Shown here: positions 32,742 through 36,422 of the stretch, in pieces
Numbering within the stretch: the first letter of the stretch is position 1
Layout: each line of letters starts with the position of its first letter
Position numbers and translations under genes: made by a program
The notes under the pieces: model-generated
The model's database searches: none
What the model was told of the DNA's origin: nothing
What the model saw: only the letters and a program-made list of their open reading frames with translations
Assembly: GCA_012838035.1 (NCBI GenBank)
Contig: DUQB01000014.1
Span: forward strand, 1 to 36,422
Source of the DNA: Bacillota bacterium
Lineage (GTDB): Bacteria > Bacillota > Limnochordia > DTU080
Length of the DNA stretch: 36,422 bases
Direction of reading: 5' to 3'

Positions 32742-33401
32742 ATGAGAACATTCCGTACTGTCGTCATCTTCGTATTATGCGTACTGTTGGCGAGCTTCGG
32801 CTTGGTCTACGCGCAGGATCTAGCGGTTTTCAACGGGGACTTTGAGCTGTTGCCCGAGGGAGTAACAGCTGAAGAGGCTCTGGGTAAAACGCCTTACGGC
32901 TGGTCAGCCTCGATTGCTACCGCGCCGACAATACCAGACGGTCATATCTCAGCATCGTTGACCGACGCAAAAGTGTTCAGCGGCAAGTTCGCCGTCCGTT
33001 TGTATACCAATGATGCCGCCAGCATCTTGCTATCCAGCCGTCCCATCCCTATCCAGGGCGGATTAACATACGCCGCTCTATTTCGGATTTTTGACGTAGA
33101 TGATCTGGCTACGAATCATACCCAAGCTTATATGGAGTTCTGGGCTGATGACCAGGGCTGGTGGGGACATCGGGACTTCTGGTCGGAGGAGAGCTGGCGT
33201 GAGCAAACTCCAGGCGGATGGGGCACCTCTAAAAGGCTCTCTGCCGTATGGGCCGCCGCAAAAAGCTTCAACACCTGGGAAGAGGTTATCGTTATGGCCG
33301 ATGCCCCGGCAAATGCGAAATATGTAACCTTGTCGCTATGGATTCCGCGGCGACCAATGCATACCTACATCGATGAGATCCAGCTGGCAGTGGTGGAATA
33401 G
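32742..33401 (+). CDS. Stand-alone secreted carbohydrate-binding-like module
   Basis: This 219-residue protein has a signal peptide (VVIFVLCVLLASFGLVYA) and then a single jelly-roll-like domain, beginning QDLAVFNGDFELLPEG and ending HTYIDEIQLAVVE, the framing strands of CBM4/9-like modules. The middle is rich in Trp and Tyr (YMEFWADDQGWWGHRDFW), suggesting an aromatic platform for sugar stacking. No enzyme domain is attached. AGGAGG lies 8 nt before the ATG. It converges on the GH16 glucanase gene, with a strong terminator between them. Together with the products of 4009 and 27167 it forms a recurring class of free binding proteins, each next to a polysaccharide enzyme. Confidence 0.82.
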   Translation: MRTFRTVVIFVLCVLLASFGLVYAQDLAVFNGDFELLPEGVTAEEALGKTPYGWSASIATAPTIPDGHISASLTDAKVFSGKFAVRLYTNDAASILLSSRPIPIQGGLTYAALFRIFDVDDLATNHTQAYMEFWADDQGWWGHRDFWSEESWREQTPGGWGTSKRLSAVWAAAKSFNTWEEVIVMADAPANAKYVTLSLWIPRRPMHTYIDEIQLAVVE

Positions 33402-33449
33402 GATCGTCCCGGAGGCTTTTATCCAGAATAAGTAACATCCGTCAAATAC

Positions 33450-33507
33450 GAATCATCATAGGTCGCAATAGGTAATATCTACCTGAGCGCCTATGATGAT
33501 TCTTTTT
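33450..33507 (+). terminator. Strong intrinsic terminator, branched
   Basis: A 13-bp perfect stem, GAATCATCATAGG / CCTATGATGATTC, encloses a small inner hairpin (AGGTA/TACCT) and is followed by TTTTTGC. It ends the plus-strand module gene and sits between convergent genes. Confidence 0.9.
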
Positions 33508-33558
33508 GCATTCATGTCCAAGCGGTGAACTGCTGAGCCGTCAAGACGCGATATGCGA

Positions 33559-35463
33559 TTACTTCCTCATGACCGCCACATCATCAACTTGCAACCACAC
33601 CGAAGCAGCGCCGTCACTTGCGGAAACGACGGCTATCTCCATATAGTTCTCGGTCACTGCCACCTGATCGATCACCACGTACCGCCATTCGGAGCTTGGC
33701 TCCAGATTAACTTCGAGTATTTCTCCCCCATAGTTGCTTACCTGCAGCTTGGCCGCCGTATGACCGCCGCTGCTTCGCACCCAAGCCGAAACCTGGTAGG
33801 TTCCCTGTGGAAGATGGCTTAAGCGCTGTTTAGTCGTCGCTTGATACGCTTGGTCGCCGGAATGCTCCAATGCGTACTCCCCGCTGCGGCCGCCGGCCAC
33901 CACCTTGCTTGCGCTCGCGGCGCCCTGCTTGATCCAGCCCAGAGCTTCACTCGAATTGTTCAGCTCAAAAGAAGCGTTGCCGACATAGTTGATCTCCTGA
34001 TCGACACGAGCATAGAACCGGAAGTAGTCGAACTGGGCTGCGGCATTGGATAAAGGAGCCTGAGTATAAGTACGCCCGTCGGCTAGCGCAGTTAAAAGCA
34101 CATTTTGCGGTGCGAAGACGTCTTCTATGTGATAAGTATAAACATACTCACCGTCAGCGTAGAAATTCACCCTGCCGGGTAGCCATTCAAATCCCCATGT
34201 GAACCAGTTCGTCGTATCAATTTCAAAACGCGCTCGGCCCGGATAGCTGTACGCTTCCGGAAAATGACGGTGGATGGTCACGTTCAAGCGACTAGAATTT
34301 TCTGAGTCCACTTCGAAACCGTCAATTTCCAACAAGGCGCCCAACCTCGGAGCCTGCCCGCTTTGAACATCCTCACCGCTGAACGAACCCATAGTCCAAA
34401 ATGACTGATGTAATCCAGGCGTAGCGCCGTAAAGCTTAGCACGTACTTCATAGTATCCATAACCAAACGGATTGCGGGAGATTATGCCCCCTGCGGAGTA
34501 ATCGAGTTTGCCGTCCATGTTATAATCGGCCTGTTTGAAATCGATATACAGATTAGAGTTACCTGCCGCATCCGGTCCTACCCGAACGTTGCTCGGCAAG
34601 TTGTAGCTGTCCCACTTCGTACCGGTGCGATAAAACCAGTCGTTTGTGTTGAGCCCATCTCCCGTGAAGTGGTCCTCATAGGTGAGTTGATAATAATCGC
34701 TTTGTGTAGGACGGCGCTTGAGAATAACCTTGAATGTATTAGACTTACCATCCGCCTCTGTAACGGTCACCATCACGACCTGCTCCGCTCCTGCTCCCAA
34801 CTCCACTACCACTTGGTTTACCCGTTCACCGTTCATAAGCACGCTTTGAGTAGCCGTCATAGGAACAGCCTGTAAAGTCACTTGCGTGATTTCATCAGGC
34901 ACAATCACATCATACACGTCCTGCAGGGGGCTAGGTACGACATAACCGATTTCAGGAACAGCCAGTTGCCCTAACACCGGATTGCCGTGATAGTACAGTT
35001 CGAAGTTCCGTAGGCCGATGGCCGAACTCTTGGTATCATTGCGCAGAGCCACATAACGTACATATCTGGCCGTGACGGTCGGAAACGAACCAGCCTCATC
35101 GCGCAAAACGGCATCGATCTTCTCCATGGCATCGGTCCAATGCTCACCGTCGTTAGAGTACTGGAACTTATACCCGCTCATATACGGATACCCATAAACA
35201 TCCAGCTTGTAACTATCGAACGGCATTGGTCGGCCTAAATCGACGACAAGCCAGATTTCACCTTCGGTAACGCCTACACGCCAATAAGTGGCAGCGCTGT
35301 TATCCACTGCAAGATTACCCGGATAACTGGCAGCGGCAAAAGAGGTGGTGACCGGCTTGTTCAACACCAAGTTTCCGTCTGCTGCTTGTACAGCAACAAC
35401 CGTAGACAACACGAACAGCACCACATATAGGATCAAAATGTTCATGATCTTCATAGTAGACAC
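33559..35463 (-). CDS. Secreted GH16 beta-glucanase-type enzyme with F5/8-C, cadherin-like and CBM domains
   Basis: With the start used here this is a 634-residue protein. A signal peptide (~1-27) is followed by an F5/8 type C (discoidin) domain (~30-160: LNKPVTTSFAAASYPGNLAV, FQYSNDGEHW, ARYVRYVALRN), a cadherin-like beta-sandwich (~165-252), a GH16 catalytic domain (~257-488) and a C-terminal CBM4/9-like module (~490-634). The GH16 nucleophile and acid/base lie in LLEIDGFEVD (Glu~379, Asp~381, Glu~384; the ExDxxE form). It should hydrolyse beta-1,3- or mixed-linkage glucan such as laminarin; a galactan substrate cannot be excluded. GTG 35463 is chosen because AAAGGGG is 9 nt upstream; the ATG at 35472 abuts it and the track start at 35550 has no support. 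A remnant of a ROK regulator gene lies upstream. Confidence 0.92.
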   Translation of the reverse strand: MSTMKIMNILILYVVLFVLSTVVAVQAADGNLVLNKPVTTSFAAASYPGNLAVDNSAATYWRVGVTEGEIWLVVDLGRPMPFDSYKLDVYGYPYMSGYKFQYSNDGEHWTDAMEKIDAVLRDEAGSFPTVTARYVRYVALRNDTKSSAIGLRNFELYYHGNPVLGQLAVPEIGYVVPSPLQDVYDVIVPDEITQVTLQAVPMTATQSVLMNGERVNQVVVELGAGAEQVVMVTVTEADGKSNTFKVILKRRPTQSDYYQLTYEDHFTGDGLNTNDWFYRTGTKWDSYNLPSNVRVGPDAAGNSNLYIDFKQADYNMDGKLDYSAGGIISRNPFGYGYYEVRAKLYGATPGLHQSFWTMGSFSGEDVQSGQAPRLGALLEIDGFEVDSENSSRLNVTIHRHFPEAYSYPGRARFEIDTTNWFTWGFEWLPGRVNFYADGEYVYTYHIEDVFAPQNVLLTALADGRTYTQAPLSNAAAQFDYFRFYARVDQEINYVGNASFELNNSSEALGWIKQGAASASKVVAGGRSGEYALEHSGDQAYQATTKQRLSHLPQGTYQVSAWVRSSGGHTAAKLQVSNYGGEILEVNLEPSSEWRYVVIDQVAVTENYMEIAVVSASDGAASVWLQVDDVAVMRK

Positions 35464-35639
35464 AAACGACATCCCCTTTCCTAACTCACTCCCTGCGCCG
35501 AAGATTATCCCAGCGCCGGTTGTCACCGGTAATAAACCATGCCTGTCCACTCATATCGCTGACAACAGTTTCGGCATGCGTAAATGCTGTCCTTGTCCTG
35601 CAATTGGTAAACTTTAGTTAAAGTAAATGGCCAGACTAT

Positions 35640-35725
35640 ACCAATGAAGCAACCAAAGTCGGCATGCAATAATGCGACAAGACAACGGCCTCACGGTGTA
35701 CCTTCTAGGACTTGCGCCTTTTCGG
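35640..35725 (-). pseudogene. Decayed fragment of a ROK-family regulator gene
   Basis: On the minus strand this stretch translates as EKAQVLEGTP*GRCLVAL-LHADFGCFIG. It matches EKGTISTPRGRCPVALSLHADF and the following GCLIG of the ROK regulator at 29380 (nucleotides 30331-30400) at roughly three of four bases, with one codon deleted and an in-frame TGA in place of Arg. Flanking sequence on both sides no longer matches. It lies ~180 bp upstream of the GH16 gene, where a cognate regulator would be expected. This is a remnant, not a functional gene. Confidence 0.72.
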
Positions 35726-35784
35726 TCGAGCAGGAGTAGACAGCACTTACGCTCAGGTGAACCTTCCCTATGTCCTAGGCGTAA

Positions 35785-35831
35785 TAATAGAAAACAGATG
35801 GTCTATCCTGGTCTGAGAAACAACCATCTGT
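35785..35831 (-). terminator. Intrinsic terminator of the zinc-ribbon gene
   Basis: On the minus strand ACAGATGGT / ACCATCTGT (9 bp perfect, 19-nt loop) is followed by TTTCTATTATT. A second hairpin, TGGTGGCAGTTG / CAACTCCACCA, lies just before it (35854-35876). Confidence 0.7.
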
Positions 35832-35914
35832 AGCCTGGTGTAGAAGTATGGTCTGGTGGCAGTTGCAACTCCACCAACCCGTTTTCTACTGAACACTCCT
35901 GAACTTAGGCAGGT

Positions 35915-36220
35915 CTACTGGAGCGCCGCGCAATCGCTACCACCATGACTGGACGCGAGCACTTCCGAAGGTGAATTACGTCGGACCTCCGGCAACACGG
36001 CTACGGTTTTCCCGCAGCATTTGCAGCGCATCCGGACGATCTTGATTTGATGCTTGAGATCGTGTCCATCAACTACGTAACTGCGTTGATAACTTCCCCA
36101 GCGTTGCAGAACGCCCGATTCACAGTAAGGGCATTTCTTGGGGAGTTCCAGTTGCCCTTTCACTTCTTTTCCACCGTCAAAGCTCTTGTGATCCCAGCCG
36201 CAAGATAGTACGATAGGCAT
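35915..36220 (-). pseudogene. Truncated transposon-type zinc-ribbon protein (DUF6431-like)
   Basis: This 101-residue ORF begins MPIVLSCGWDHKSFDGGKEV, then carries two zinc knuckles, CPYC (~31) and CKCCGK (~72), around the segment GSYQRSYVVDG. It resembles the N-terminal DUF6431 zinc ribbon of transposase-like proteins, which normally continue past the LP after the second knuckle into a helix-turn-helix/catalytic part. Here the frame turns into unrelated residues (RRNSPSEVLASSHGG) and stops, so the rest is lost by frameshift or deletion. The ATG at 36220 has GGGAGG 6 nt upstream; the longer track ORF is not supported. Inverted terminal repeats could not be identified with confidence. The family call is from memory of motifs only. 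Confidence 0.55.
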
Positions 36221-36394
36221 GAAAACCCTCCCTTCTTGGCATGGGCGGAGGAGCGTAATGCGGTTTCTCTCGTTGAGCTGGCTAGGCCCTTTTGGAGAGA
36301 TTCCCACATTCGTTCACTCATTTTAGCCAAAGAGGAGGGTTTTTCATCTGGCCCCAATGTCCCTGCTCTCTACGGCAGGTTTGTAAGCAATAAA

Positions 36395-36410
36395 GCCGCC
36401 TCGAGGCGGC
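36395..36410. repeat. Perfect 16-bp palindrome
   Basis: GCCGCCTCGAGGCGGC is a perfect palindrome near the window edge. On the minus strand it is followed by TTTATTG, so it may be a terminator of a gene beyond the window, with a TCGA loop. Confidence 0.5.
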
Positions 36411-36422
36411 AATAATTGAGGC

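Noticed and set aside
32503-32751. 82-codon minus-strand ORF in the divergent intergenic region
   Set aside because: Overlaps the SD and start of the plus-strand module gene, odd composition, no motif.
36160-36357. 65-codon minus-strand ORF overlapping the zinc-ribbon gene
   Set aside because: Out of frame with the recognisable zinc ribbon, no SD and no family resemblance.
1-36422. CRISPR arrays, tRNA or rRNA genes, prophage or conjugation modules
   Set aside because: No regularly spaced repeats, no tRNA-like cloverleaf noticed, and no phage structural or relaxase-type proteins in any frame.

Overview
The window looks like a chromosomal segment of a Gram-positive-type bacterium (Bacillota, perhaps a deep-branching Clostridia/Limnochordia-like lineage) specialised in polysaccharide breakdown. 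The reasons are strong AGGAGG-type Shine-Dalgarno (SD) sites, many TTG/GTG starts, intrinsic terminators, a lipobox lipoprotein, ROK-type sugar regulators, a periplasmic-type sugar-binding protein and many proteins with Sec signal peptides. The taxon is inferred; there is no rRNA or tRNA here to settle it. No CRISPR array, phage or complete insertion sequence was seen. LAYOUT: 1-603 is the 3' end of a heparinase II/III-like polysaccharide lyase. 740-2343 (minus) holds a GT4 glycosyltransferase and a zinc-ribbon/TM2 membrane protein. 2619-4605 (minus) is a two-gene unit: a secreted stand-alone carbohydrate-binding-like module, then a secreted esterase carrying a near copy of that module. 4860-8790 (plus) holds a small membrane protein, a nitrilase-family amidohydrolase and a class-C-beta-lactamase-like serine hydrolase split by a one-base frameshift. 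8938-14061 (plus) holds a secreted beta-helix protein, an alpha/beta-hydrolase and an overlapping Gfo/Idh/MocA oxidoreductase. 14287-16709 (plus) holds an FAD oxidoreductase and a zinc carboxypeptidase-like lipoprotein. 16780-18783 (minus) is an old-yellow-enzyme/dienoyl-CoA-reductase-type enzyme. 18943-20724 (minus) is an ABC-F ATPase preceded by a complete-looking attenuation leader: promoter, 13-codon leader peptide, terminator and SD-sequestering hairpin. 21040-30564 (minus) reads as a polysaccharide-utilisation block in the order ROK regulator, solute-binding protein, stand-alone binding module, large beta-helix/PKD protein, PL6 lyase. 30976-32358 (minus) is a beta-helix protein without signal peptide. 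32742-35463 holds another stand-alone binding module (plus) converging on a multi-domain GH16 glucanase (minus). 35640-36220 holds a decayed ROK-gene fragment and a truncated zinc-ribbon transposon-type protein. HOW THE GENES WORK TOGETHER: PL6 lyase with intact Lys/Arg and Ca ligands, a heparinase-II/III-type lyase tail, a GH16 glucanase, secreted esterases, free binding modules, a sugar-binding protein and sugar-sensing ROK regulation together suggest attack on uronate-rich and beta-glucan polysaccharides, for example alginate plus laminarin from brown algae or sulfated/acetylated polymers. Three of the secreted beta-helix proteins end in the same Ig-like plus about 155-residue discoidin-like 'WFG' cassette, probably a shared targeting or binding device. 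The best candidates for undescribed biology are this cassette, the set of stand-alone secreted binding modules, and the ABC-F attenuator.
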